A stretch of 5,635 nucleotides of DNA from an uncultured Steroidobacteraceae bacterium (GCA_955652625.1 CATPBM010000175.1:1-5635), one strand, 5' to 3'. Positions 1 to 5,634 are shown, counted from the stretch's first letter. The notes: generated by a model not told the origin, from the letters alone. Numbers and translations: made by a program.

Positions 1-1
1 G

Positions 2-151
2 ATCCAGGCCGCGCAATTCACGGTGGAGACCACCTCGATCGCTGCGGGGCCCGTCCCGGCCACGCAGTTCGACATCCCGGCGGGCTGGAAGCTCGTCATC
101 CCCAAGGAGCGCGCGCAGAAGGAATTTAGCTGCCCGAAGAGCGGCGCCTGA
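2..151 (+). CDS. C-terminal fragment of a hypothetical protein (possibly DUF4412-like)
   Basis: The frame is open from base 2 and ends in TGA at 149-151, giving the last 49 residues of a protein whose start lies outside the window. Near the end is the motif FDIPAGWKLVIP, followed by a charged stretch and the C-terminus SCPKSGA. A short 'F-x-(I/V)-P-A-G-(Y/W)-K' segment close to the C-terminus is what I associate with DUF4412 and similar exported beta-rich proteins of unknown function, but the fragment is too short to be sure. Codon use is GC-rich like the neighbours, so I take it as a genuine gene end. No function is assigned. It points towards the isochorismatase gene but is 137 bp away, with a hairpin at its stop codon, so it is probably a separate transcription unit. 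Confidence 0.6.
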   Translation: MQAAQFTVETTSIAAGPVPATQFDIPAGWKLVIPKERAQKEFSCPKSGA

Positions 152-163
152 CGGCAGGACGCC
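143..163 (+). terminator. Hairpin over the stop codon, possible weak terminator
   Basis: GGCGCCTG (143-150) pairs with CAGGACGCC (155-163): eight base pairs, one bulged A (159) and a four-base loop ACGG. The stem contains the TGA stop at 149-151. No T-tract follows directly; the first T run is TTTTT at 195-199. It is therefore not a canonical intrinsic terminator, and could instead protect the mRNA 3' end or be chance in GC-rich DNA. Confidence 0.3.
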
Positions 164-250
164 TCCGCGCCCCGCCCCGGTGGGGGTATGTCCGTTTTTG
201 CCCGGCGCACGTCCGCCGCAGCAGTGGCGCAAGCATCTCCGGTGCTGGAA

Positions 251-256
251 GATAAT
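251..256 (+). promoter_or_regulatory. Candidate -10 element for the hydrolase-regulator operon
   Basis: GATAAT matches the sigma-70 -10 consensus at five of six positions and sits in an otherwise GC-rich stretch. It would start transcription around 262-264, leaving a leader of about 25 bases that holds the Shine-Dalgarno site. No good -35 hexamer is present 16-18 bp upstream, so a promoter here would be weak or activator-dependent. It lies in the spacer of the 224-287 inverted repeat, so a protein bound to the arms could block or assist polymerase. Confidence 0.35.
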
Positions 257-270
257 GCCGATTCTTCACC

Positions 271-275
271 GGAGG
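271..275 (+). promoter_or_regulatory. Ribosome binding site of the isochorismatase-family gene
   Basis: GGAGG lies 13 bases before the ATG at 289, a rather long spacing. It is inside the right arm of the inverted repeat, so it would be masked if the mRNA includes the left arm. Confidence 0.55.
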
Positions 276-288
276 CCTTGCGCGCACC

Positions 289-849
289 ATGAAACAAGCT
301 CTGATCGTCGTCGACGTGCAGGAATCCTTTCGCAGGCGCCCCTACTTCCGAGAGCAGGACCTGCCGGGATTTCTGCGTAACGTGCAGTCGCTCATCGACC
401 GCTGCCACTCGCGCGGCATTCCGGTCGTGCAGGTCTTCCATCAGGAGCCCGGCGACGATATGGACAACCCGTTCACGTCCGCTTCGGGCTACGTGCGCGC
501 CATGCCCGAGCTCTCGCTGCAGGCGGATGCGGTGTTCTACAAGCAGGTGCATTCCGCCCTTTTCGGCCGCACGGCCGACGGCGCGAGCCTCGAAGACTGG
601 CTGCGCCAGCGCGGCATCGGCGAGCTCCTGATCACGGGCATCCGCACCGAGCAGTGCTGCGAGACGACCACGCGACACGCCTCGGACCTCGGGTTCAGCG
701 TGCGCTACGTGACCGACGCGACCCTTACCTTCCCGATGCGCACCCGCAGCGGCCGCGAGGTGTCAGTGGCGGAGATCCAGGAGCGCACCGAGATGGTGCT
801 GGAGGATCGTTTCGCGCGCATCGTATCGACCGCGGGCGCGCTCGGCTGA
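289..849 (+). CDS. Isochorismatase-family cysteine hydrolase
   Basis: A 186-residue soluble, cytoplasmic enzyme of the isochorismatase-like hydrolase superfamily (isochorismatases, nicotinamidases, N-carbamoyl amidases), whose usual length is about 180-210. The family uses an Asp-Lys-Cys triad, and all three are visible: Asp9 in ALIVVDVQESF, Lys85 in VFYKQVHSALFGRT, and Cys123 in the G-x-x-T-x-x-C block GIRTEQCCETTTRHA. Cys124 follows directly, where many members have Val. The alpha/beta Rossmann-like order (strand at 4-9, 'GIPVVQVF' at 43-50, 'ELLITGI' at 112-118, 'VRYVTDAT' at 138-145) is intact. The ATG at 289 is chosen because the family motif begins four residues later. It is followed after nine bases by a GlxA-type regulator, so the two are probably one operon. 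The substrate cannot be read from sequence; a small amide or carbamoyl compound is likely. Confidence 0.88.
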   Translation: MKQALIVVDVQESFRRRPYFREQDLPGFLRNVQSLIDRCHSRGIPVVQVFHQEPGDDMDNPFTSASGYVRAMPELSLQADAVFYKQVHSALFGRTADGASLEDWLRQRGIGELLITGIRTEQCCETTTRHASDLGFSVRYVTDATLTFPMRTRSGREVSVAEIQERTEMVLEDRFARIVSTAGALG

Positions 850-852
850 AGG
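848..852 (+). promoter_or_regulatory. Ribosome binding site deciding the GTG start of the GlxA-type regulator
   Basis: GAAGG overlaps the TGA stop of the hydrolase gene (847-849) and lies six bases before GTG at 859. The next possible start, ATG at 868, would be 15 bases away, so GTG 859 is preferred. Confidence 0.5.
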
Positions 853-858
853 CTTTGC

Positions 859-1836
859 GTGCGGCCGATGCCCACGCGGGAAGTCGTTTTCGCGCTGCTG
901 CCGAAGGTGGTGCTGCTCGACGTGGCCGGACCCGCGGATGCGTTCCGCAACGCGGCGAGTCTGGTGCCCGGCAGCTACCGCCTGCGCTTCGTCGGGGCGC
1001 GCGCCAGCCTGCAGTCGGCCGTGGGGCTCAGCCTCTCGGCCCTCGAGCCGCTGCCGGCACGCCTTGCGCCCGGCAGCGTGCTGGTGCTCACCGGCGTCAG
1101 CGGCGCCGGGATCGATCCGCAGGAGCCCGCGACGCGACGCCTCATCGAGTGGCTGCGCAGCGGCGTCACCGAGCACGTGCTGCTGCTGGGCGTTTGTGCC
1201 GGCAGCGTGCTCGCCGCGCACGCCGGCCTGCTGGCCGGGCGCGACTGTACCACCCATCACGCCCATCTCGATGAGCTGCGGCGCGTGGAGCCGCGTGCGC
1301 GCGTGCTCGACAACCGCATTTTCGTGCAGGACGGAGCGGTGTTCACCAGCGCCGGAGTCACTGCCGGGCTGGATCTCGCGCTGCACGTGATCGGCCAGCA
1401 ACAGGGCGCGCGCGTCGCTGCCGACGTGGCGCGCGAGCTTGTCGTGTACCTGCGCCGCGCGGGCACCGATCCGGCGCTCTCGCCCTGGGTGATGCACCGC
1501 AACCACCTGCACCCGGCGGTTCACCGGGTGCAGGACGCCGTGGCGCGCGATCCGGCAGCGCGCTGGAGCTCGGCGGAGTTATCGGCGGTGGCCTGCACCA
1601 GCGCGCGCAATCTCGCGCGCCTGTTCGCCGAGCACGCGCGCTGTTCGCCGCTCGACTACGTGCAGCTGATCCGCTTCGCATTCGCGAAGCAGCTGGTCAC
1701 CGGCAGCCGACTGGATCTGGAGCGCGTGGCGGCGCGTGCGGGTTTCCGCTCGGCGCAGCACCTGCGGCGCGTCTGGTCGCGCTGGGAGCCGCGCCCGCCG
1801 AGCGCCTTTCGCGCCCGCGAGCCGCACGCGGCCTAG
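859..1836 (+). CDS. GlxA-family transcriptional regulator (DJ-1/PfpI domain plus AraC-type DNA-binding domain)
   Basis: A protein of 325 residues, the normal length for GlxA-type AraC regulators. Residues 8-185 form a DJ-1/PfpI (class I glutamine amidotransferase-like) sensor domain. It opens with LLDVAGPADAF (19-29) and has the nucleophile-elbow motif GVCAGS with Cys113, then a TTHH motif (131-134) where TTHW is usual, and TSAGVTAGLDLALH (163-176). Residues 235-318 carry two helix-turn-helix units, about 239-262 (ELSAVACTSARNLARLF) and 287-317 (LERVAARAGFRSAQHLRRV). Family members such as GbdR, CdhR and ArgR of Pseudomonas control catabolism of small nitrogen compounds, with the N-terminal domain sensing the ligand. 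Linkage to the hydrolase suggests it controls that gene and itself, possibly through the 224-287 dyad; this is inference. The start is GTG 859 by its Shine-Dalgarno; ATG 868 (322 residues) is the alternative. The ligand is unknown. Confidence 0.9.
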   Translation: MRPMPTREVVFALLPKVVLLDVAGPADAFRNAASLVPGSYRLRFVGARASLQSAVGLSLSALEPLPARLAPGSVLVLTGVSGAGIDPQEPATRRLIEWLRSGVTEHVLLLGVCAGSVLAAHAGLLAGRDCTTHHAHLDELRRVEPRARVLDNRIFVQDGAVFTSAGVTAGLDLALHVIGQQQGARVAADVARELVVYLRRAGTDPALSPWVMHRNHLHPAVHRVQDAVARDPAARWSSAELSAVACTSARNLARLFAEHARCSPLDYVQLIRFAFAKQLVTGSRLDLERVAARAGFRSAQHLRRVWSRWEPRPPSAFRAREPHAA

Positions 1837-1850
1837 CGCCGCAACGAGGG

Positions 1851-1879
1851 GGGCGCAACGCGCTGCCGCAACGCCCTTT
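1851..1879 (+). terminator. Weak candidate terminator between convergent genes
   Basis: The 41-bp gap between the regulator stop (TAG 1834-1836) and the asparaginase stop contains GGGCG (1851-1855) and CGCCC (1872-1876), a 5-bp stem with a long 16-base loop followed by only TTT. It could serve the + strand transcript but is weak. The same gap carries three copies of GCAACG (1841, 1855, 1868). Confidence 0.2.
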
Positions 1880-2810
1880 AGTAGATCGCGATCTCGCGTC
1901 GCCCGCTGGAGTCGCGCGCCCCGCGGAACATGCCGTCGGTGCTGAAGTCCAGCACCAGTCCCCCATCGTTGTCGACCGCGATGAGCCCGCCATCGCCTCC
2001 CAGTGCCGGCAGGATCTCGTGCAGCATCTCGCGCACCGCCTGCTCGAGTGTCAGGCCGCGATACTCCACCGCGGCGCACACGTGGTGTGCAGCCACCGCA
2101 CGGATGAAGTATTCGCCATGCCCGGTGGCCGACACCGCGCACACGCCGTTCTTGGCGTAGGTGCCGGCGCCGATAATGGGCGAGTCCCCGACGCGGCCCG
2201 GGCGCTTGTTGGTCATGCCGCCGGTGGAGGTTGCGGCGGCGAGGTTGCCGGACGCATCGCGCGCCACGGCGCCCACGGTGCCCTGCGCGGAAGAGGGCAC
2301 CAGGTCCGACACGCGCTTGCCGCGCTGCTCGCACTCGAGCTGCTCCTGGCGCTCCGCGGTGCGAAAGTACTGGTTGGGGACCAGGACGAAGCGCTCTTCC
2401 AGGGCAAATTCCTCGGCGCCCGCGCCGACCAGCAGCACGTGACGGGACTTCTCCATCACGCGCCGCGCGAGCTCGATCGGATTCTTCACGTGGCGCACCG
2501 AGGCGACCGCGCCGGCGCGCATCTGCTGGCCGTCCATGACCGCCGCGTCGAGCTCGGCCGCGCCATCGCGGGTGAGGGCGGCGCCGTGGCCGGCGTTGAA
2601 CAAGGGGTCGTCCTCGAGACTGCGCACCGCGGTGGTCACGGCCTCGAGGCTCGAGCCGCCCCGCTCGAGCACGGCATAACCGCCGTCGAGCGCAGCTTCG
2701 AGGCCCGCACGGTAACGCGCCTCACGCTCGGGTGGCAGTGCGGCGCGCGGCACCGCCCCTGCGCCGCCGTGGATGGCGATGGAGTACATGCCCGGCTTCT
2801 GGCGCGTCAC
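1878..2810 (-). CDS. Isoaspartyl peptidase/L-asparaginase, cytoplasmic copy (Ntn-hydrolase)
   Basis: A 310-residue member of the plant-type asparaginase (IaaA/EcAIII) family, close to the usual 300-320. These enzymes are made as an inactive chain that cuts itself before a Thr, which then becomes the N-terminal nucleophile. They hydrolyse isoaspartyl dipeptides and asparagine to release aspartate. Visible: IAIHGGAG (11-18), FNAGHGAALT (71-80), AELDAAVMDG (85-94), the cleavage site QGTVGAV with Thr178, STGG (195-198), RVGDSPIIGAGTY with Arg206 and Asp209 for substrate binding, and TGHGEYFIR (229-237). There is no signal peptide or membrane segment, so it should be cytoplasmic. The start is GTG 2810-2808 in a GTGA overlap with the upstream gene's stop, supported by GAGGA six bases before it; ATG at 2789 (303 residues) is the alternative. 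By eye it is about 60-65% identical to the neighbouring secreted copy, so it arose by tandem duplication. It is expected to be translationally coupled to that copy. Confidence 0.92.
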   Translation of the reverse strand: MTRQKPGMYSIAIHGGAGAVPRAALPPEREARYRAGLEAALDGGYAVLERGGSSLEAVTTAVRSLEDDPLFNAGHGAALTRDGAAELDAAVMDGQQMRAGAVASVRHVKNPIELARRVMEKSRHVLLVGAGAEEFALEERFVLVPNQYFRTAERQEQLECEQRGKRVSDLVPSSAQGTVGAVARDASGNLAAATSTGGMTNKRPGRVGDSPIIGAGTYAKNGVCAVSATGHGEYFIRAVAAHHVCAAVEYRGLTLEQAVREMLHEILPALGGDGGLIAVDNDGGLVLDFSTDGMFRGARDSSGRREIAIY

Positions 2811-3811
2811 TTCGCGTCCTCGCGGTACATGCCGATCGCGCGCTTACCCGCCGAGTCGCGCGCGCCGCGGAACATGCCGATGCTGTTGAAGTCCATCGCG
2901 ACGTTGCCGGCGGGGTCGAGGGCGATCACACCGCCTTCGCCGCCGGTGCGTCGCAGCTTCTCGTGGATGACCTGGTGCACCGCCTGCGCGAGCGTCAGGT
3001 GGCGGTAATGCACCAGCGCACAGATGTCGTAAGCCACCAGCTGGCGGATGTAGTACTCCCCCTGGCCGGTGCCGGACACGGCGCAGGATTCATTGTTGGC
3101 ATAGGTGCCGGCGCCGATGAGGGGTGAGTCGCCCACCCGGCCGACGTGCTTGTTGGTAAGCCCTCCGGTGGAGGTCGCGGCGGCGATATTGCCGGCGCGG
3201 TCCACGGCCACCGCGCCGACCGTGCCGCTTGCGCTCACCGCGGCAGCCCTGGCCCGCTCATTCTCGGCGCGCCGCGCCTCCTCGAGCTCGTGCAGGCGCT
3301 GCGGGGTGCGGAAGTAGCTGCGCGGCACCAGCACCACGCCCTGCTCGAGGGCGAAGTCCTCGGCGCCGTCGGCCACCAGCAGCACATGCGGGCTCTTATC
3401 CATGACCAGGCGCGCCAGGTCGATGGGGTTCTTTACGTGGCGCACCGCCGCCACCGCGCCGGCACGCGGGCCGCTGCCGTCCATGATGGCGGCGTCGAGC
3501 TCGGCATCGCCCTCGTGGTTGAGCACCGCGCCGCGGCCCGCGTTGAACTGCGGATCATCCTCCATGATGCGCACCGCGGTCTGCACGGCATCAAGACTCG
3601 TGCCACCGCGCTCGAGGACGGCGTAGCCCGCATCCAGCGCCGCCGCCAGGCCCGACCTGTAGGAGGCTTCGCGCTCGGAGGTCATCCTCGCCGGCTCGAT
3701 CACCCCTGCGCCGGCGTGGATGGCGATGGCGATCGGGTGCGGGCTCGCGGCCGGCGCCGCAGCCGCCAGCAGACTCACACACAGGAGCGCGAGCGGATTC
3801 AGGCGCGACAT
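2807..3811 (-). CDS. Isoaspartyl peptidase/L-asparaginase precursor, exported copy (Ntn-hydrolase)
   Basis: A protein of 334 residues in the same IaaA family as the next gene, but with an N-terminal Sec signal peptide: MSRLNP, a hydrophobic core (7-19), and an A-P-A site near residues 19-21. The mature enzyme should act in the periplasm. The only Cys in the leader (Cys11) is not in a lipobox. Motifs: IHAGAG (31-36, where HGGAG is usual), FNAGRGAVLN (89-98), AELDAAIMDG (103-112), self-cleavage site SGTVGAV with nucleophile Thr197, STGG (214-217), RVGDSPLIGAGTY with Arg225 and Asp228, and TGQGEYYIR (248-256). The linker before Thr197 is Arg/Ala/Glu-rich and longer than in the paralogue. The frame stays open to an ATG at 3850, but ATG 3811 has GAGAGG five bases upstream and puts the signal peptide at the N-terminus. 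It is the first gene of a two-gene operon, divergent from pyruvate carboxylase. Its likely role is recovering aspartate from isoaspartyl peptides or asparagine outside the cytoplasm. Confidence 0.92.
   Translation of the reverse strand: MSRLNPLALLCVSLLAAAAPAASPHPIAIAIHAGAGVIEPARMTSEREASYRSGLAAALDAGYAVLERGGTSLDAVQTAVRIMEDDPQFNAGRGAVLNHEGDAELDAAIMDGSGPRAGAVAAVRHVKNPIDLARLVMDKSPHVLLVADGAEDFALEQGVVLVPRSYFRTPQRLHELEEARRAENERARAAAVSASGTVGAVAVDRAGNIAAATSTGGLTNKHVGRVGDSPLIGAGTYANNESCAVSGTGQGEYYIRQLVAYDICALVHYRHLTLAQAVHQVIHEKLRRTGGEGGVIALDPAGNVAMDFNSIGMFRGARDSAGKRAIGMYREDAK
2817..2821 (-). promoter_or_regulatory. Ribosome binding site for the GTG start at 2810
   Basis: On the minus strand this reads GAGGA, six bases before GTG 2810 and inside the last codons of the upstream asparaginase gene. 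It favours the GTG start over ATG 2789, which has no comparable site. Confidence 0.55.
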
Positions 3812-3900
3812 CTTTTCCTCTCTGCGGCTATCATCAAAGTGCCGCTGCACCTGTTGCGCGTGTCGCGGCTTTCCCCAAACATCCGACGGTAAATCATAAG
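3812..3900. promoter_or_regulatory. Divergent promoter region between the asparaginase operon and pyruvate carboxylase
   Basis: These 89 bp separate two genes read in opposite directions, so both promoters should lie here, or partly inside the 5' ends of the genes. The stretch has AT-richer patches (3829-3838, 3876-3882 and 3889-3899) in a GC-rich background. I see no convincing -35/-10 pair on either strand. A short inverted pair GCGGC (3824-3828)/GCCGC (3841-3845) is present but is unremarkable in this composition. Confidence 0.45.
3817..3822 (-). promoter_or_regulatory. Ribosome binding site of the exported asparaginase-family gene
   Basis: On the minus strand GAGAGG lies five bases (AAAAG) before ATG 3811. 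This decides the start at 3811 rather than at the in-frame ATG at 3850, which would add 13 charged residues in front of the signal peptide. Confidence 0.7.
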
Positions 3901-5520
3901 GTGAAACCCGCCACGTCGCCGGGGATCCGGAGCCTCCTGGTCGCTAACCGCGGCGAAATCGCCATTCGCGTCATGCGCGCGGCGAGCGAGCTCGGCCTGC
4001 GCACGGTGGGGATCTACTCCCAGGAAGACCGCTTCTCGCTGCACCGGACCAAGGCCGACGAAGCCTACCTCGTCGCTGCCGGCAAGGGGCCGGTCGAGGC
4101 CTATCTCGACGTCGCGGACATTCTGCGCATCGCGCGCGAGGCGCGCGTGGATGCCATTCACCCCGGTTACGGCTTTCTGTCCGAGAACCCGGAATTCGCA
4201 CGCGCCTGCGCGGCCGCCGGCATCGTGTTCGTGGGGCCCGAGCCTGACACCATGCGCCTGCTCGGCAACAAGGTCTCGGCGCGGGAGCTGGCGGTCGTGG
4301 CCGGTGTCGCGGTCATGCCGGCGACGGCACCGCTGCCGGCGGATATTGATGAGTGCGCGCGGCTCGCCGCCGGCATCGGCTACCCGGTGATGCTGAAGGC
4401 GAGCTGGGGCGGGGGCGGGCGCGGCATGCGCCTGGTGCAGGGCGAGGCGCAGCTGCGCGAGCTGCTGCCGCTTGCGCGGCGCGAAGCGCACGCCGCCTTC
4501 GGCAACGAGGAGGTGTATCTCGAGAAGCTCGTGCGGCGCGCGCGCCACGTCGAGGTACAGATCCTCGGCGACGCGCACGGCACGCTCGTGCACCTGTTCG
4601 AGCGCGACTGCACCGTGCAGCGGCGCAACCAGAAGGTAGTGGAGCGCGCGCCGGCGGTGTTCCTCACCCCGGCGCAGCGCGAGGAGCTGTGCGCCGCGGC
4701 GCTCGCCATCGCGCGCGCCGCGCGCTACCGCAACGCCGGCACCGTGGAGTTCCTGCAGGACGCCGACGATGGCCACTTCTATTTCATCGAGGTCAATCCG
4801 CGCATTCAGGTCGAGCACACCGTGACCGAGTGTGCGACCGGCATCGACCTGGTGAAGGCGCAGATCCGCATCGCCGATGGCGCGCGCATCGGCACGAGCG
4901 CGAGCGGCGTGCCGCAGCAGGCCGATATCCGCCTGAGCGCGCACGCGCTGCAGTGCCGCATCACCACCGAGGACCCGGAAAACAACTTCATCCCGGACTA
5001 CGGGCAGATCGCCGCCTACCGCAGCCCCGCCGGATTCGGCATCCGCCTGGACGCCGGCACCGCCTACGCCGGCGCGATCCTCACGCGCTCCTACGACTCG
5101 CTGCTCGTGAAGGTGACCGCCTGGTCGCCGACCGCGGAAGAGACCATCGCGCGCATGCATCGCGCGCTGTGGGAGTTTCGCATCCGCGGCGTGGTCACCA
5201 ACCTGCGCTTTCTCGACCAGCTCATCACGCACCCGCGCTTTGCGCACGGGGACTACACCACGCGCTTCATCGACGAGACCCCGGAGCTGTTTCACTGGCC
5301 GCGCAAGCGCGACCGCGCCACGCGCATTCTTTCCTACCTCGGCGCCACCATCGTCAACGGCAATGCGGAAGTCAAAGGCCGCGCGCGCCCGGCACATTTC
5401 GCGGCTGCGAAACTGCCGCCCGTGCCGCTCGCCGCGCCCGTGCCCGGCACCAGGCAGAAGCTCGAGGAGCTCGGGCCGGAGCGCTTCGCGCAGTGGATGC
5501 TGGGGGAGGAGCGCGTACTT
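3901..5520 (+). CDS. pyc: Pyruvate carboxylase, N-terminal (biotin carboxylase) part, cut off at about residue 540
   Basis: Pyruvate carboxylase makes oxaloacetate from pyruvate, bicarbonate and ATP on a biotin carrier. The 540 recognisable residues hold the whole biotin carboxylase module: VANRGEIAIRV (14-24), HPGYGFLSENPEFA (87-100), the ATP-grasp glycine loop KASWGGGGRGMR (166-177), His216, QRRNQKVVERAP with Lys245, Glu283, and EVNPRIQVEHTVTE with Glu297, Arg301 and Glu305. HALQCRITTEDP (Arg353) has Gln where acetyl-CoA carboxylase AccC has Glu. With REFRIRG-like WEFRIRG (424-430), FIDETPELF (456-464) and YLGATIVNG (479-487), this marks single-chain pyruvate carboxylase rather than AccC. 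The usual protein is about 1150 residues. Here it ends at EERVL (536-540), just where LTDTT of the carboxyltransferase domain should follow, so the carboxyltransferase, allosteric and biotin carrier domains are missing. The frame stays open to the window edge but with unrelated sequence. The start is GTG 3901, the only suitable codon before the first motif; its Shine-Dalgarno is poor. Confidence 0.88.
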
Positions 5521-5527
5521 GACGAAA
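5515..5527. other. Junction between two unrelated gene fragments
   Basis: Pyruvate carboxylase similarity on the + strand ends with the codons for Val-Leu at 5515-5520. S9 peptidase similarity on the minus strand ends with Val-Asp-Phe at 5532-5524. Only 3-4 bases belong to neither. GC counted by hand is 89/120 in 5401-5520 and 67/115 in 5521-5635. No transposase end, target-site duplication or GATC site lies at the join. It is either a rearrangement breakpoint or a chimeric join. Confidence 0.65.
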
Positions 5528-5634
5528 TCCACACTGGCGATCCAACGATCCTTGTTGTCGATCGACAGCATTTGAATGGCGAGAGCCTTGCCATCTCGGC
5601 TCCAGACAATCCCTCCGGCGCCGGGATCCGGCTC
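5521..5634 (-). pseudogene. Fragment of an S9-family peptidase (prolyl oligopeptidase/DPP IV-like propeller region)
   Basis: Read on the minus strand from base 5634, the frame gives 38 residues including IVWSRDGKALAIQ, then NKDRWIASVDF. 'W-S-x-D-G-x-x-L-A' is the blade motif of DPP IV/prolyl oligopeptidase beta-propellers, and 'DNKDRWI(A/T)xVD' is a string I associate with bacterial S9-family peptidases. After VDF the similarity stops, because the following bases are antisense to pyruvate carboxylase. The gene enters from beyond the right edge, so its N-terminal part lies outside the window, and its C-terminal catalytic domain is absent here. Its base composition is less GC-rich than the neighbouring gene. 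The frame runs on without a stop far into the antisense of pyruvate carboxylase, but that continuation has no family resemblance. The assignment rests on a short fragment. Confidence 0.65.

Larger units (their letters stand above)
224..287. repeat. Long interrupted inverted repeat in front of the hydrolase gene; candidate operator or mRNA hairpin
   Basis: The left arm is 224-244 and the right arm 267-287, each 21 bases. Working outward from the centre, CTCCGGTG (237-244) is a perfect inverse of CACCGGAG (267-274). GCGCAAG (227-233) is a perfect inverse of CTTGCGC (277-283), and GTG (224-226) pairs with CAC (285-287). The interruptions are CAT (234-236) against GC (275-276) and one unpaired G (284). 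This makes 18 base pairs around a 22-base central spacer. The spacer contains GATAAT (251-256), the right arm contains the Shine-Dalgarno GGAGG (271-275), and the repeat ends one base before the ATG. As DNA it would be a dyad whose perfect 8-bp cores lie 30 bp apart, about three helical turns. As RNA it would be a hairpin that buries the ribosome binding site. Which of these applies is inference. Confidence 0.7.

Noticed and set aside
1..5. Window begins with GATCC, suggesting a Sau3AI/BamHI cloning end and hence a ligation chimera
   Set aside because: GATC is frequent in this sequence, the window edge may be arbitrary, and the 5520 junction has no GATC at the join (the nearest is at 5539).
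175..199. CCCC(GGT)GGGG followed by TTTTT as an intrinsic terminator
   Set aside because: The stem is only four base pairs and the T run starts nine bases after it, so it is too weak to call.
654..1274. + strand open frame of 206 residues spanning the hydrolase-regulator boundary
   Set aside because: It is an Arg/Ala-rich out-of-frame shadow of two well-supported genes.
763..1524. Minus-strand open frame of 253 residues opposite the regulator
   Set aside because: It has no recognisable motif and biased composition, and lies opposite a GlxA-type protein with all expected motifs.
3812..3850. N-terminal extension of the exported asparaginase to ATG 3850
   Set aside because: It would place 13 charged residues in front of the signal peptide and ignore the good Shine-Dalgarno at 3817-3822.
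2019..3892. Long + strand open frames (2019-3008 and 3146-3892) opposite the two asparaginase genes
   Set aside because: They mirror each other because the two genes are paralogues, have low-complexity His/Arg/Ala composition, and overlap genes with full catalytic motifs on the other strand.
3799..5571. A 590-residue open frame on the minus strand, opposite pyruvate carboxylase and joined in frame to the S9 fragment
   Set aside because: Beyond about 5524 it is the antisense of a clearly conserved gene, is Arg/Ala/His-rich and shows no domain. It is open only because GC-rich antisense frames rarely contain stops.
5519..5575. A frameshift instead of a junction: another frame reads LTKSTLAIQRSLL, faintly like the expected LTDTT...HQSLL of the carboxyltransferase domain
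   Set aside because: The resemblance needs a gap and ends at a stop soon after. The minus-strand S9 reading is longer and stronger, and the GC drop also argues for different DNA.
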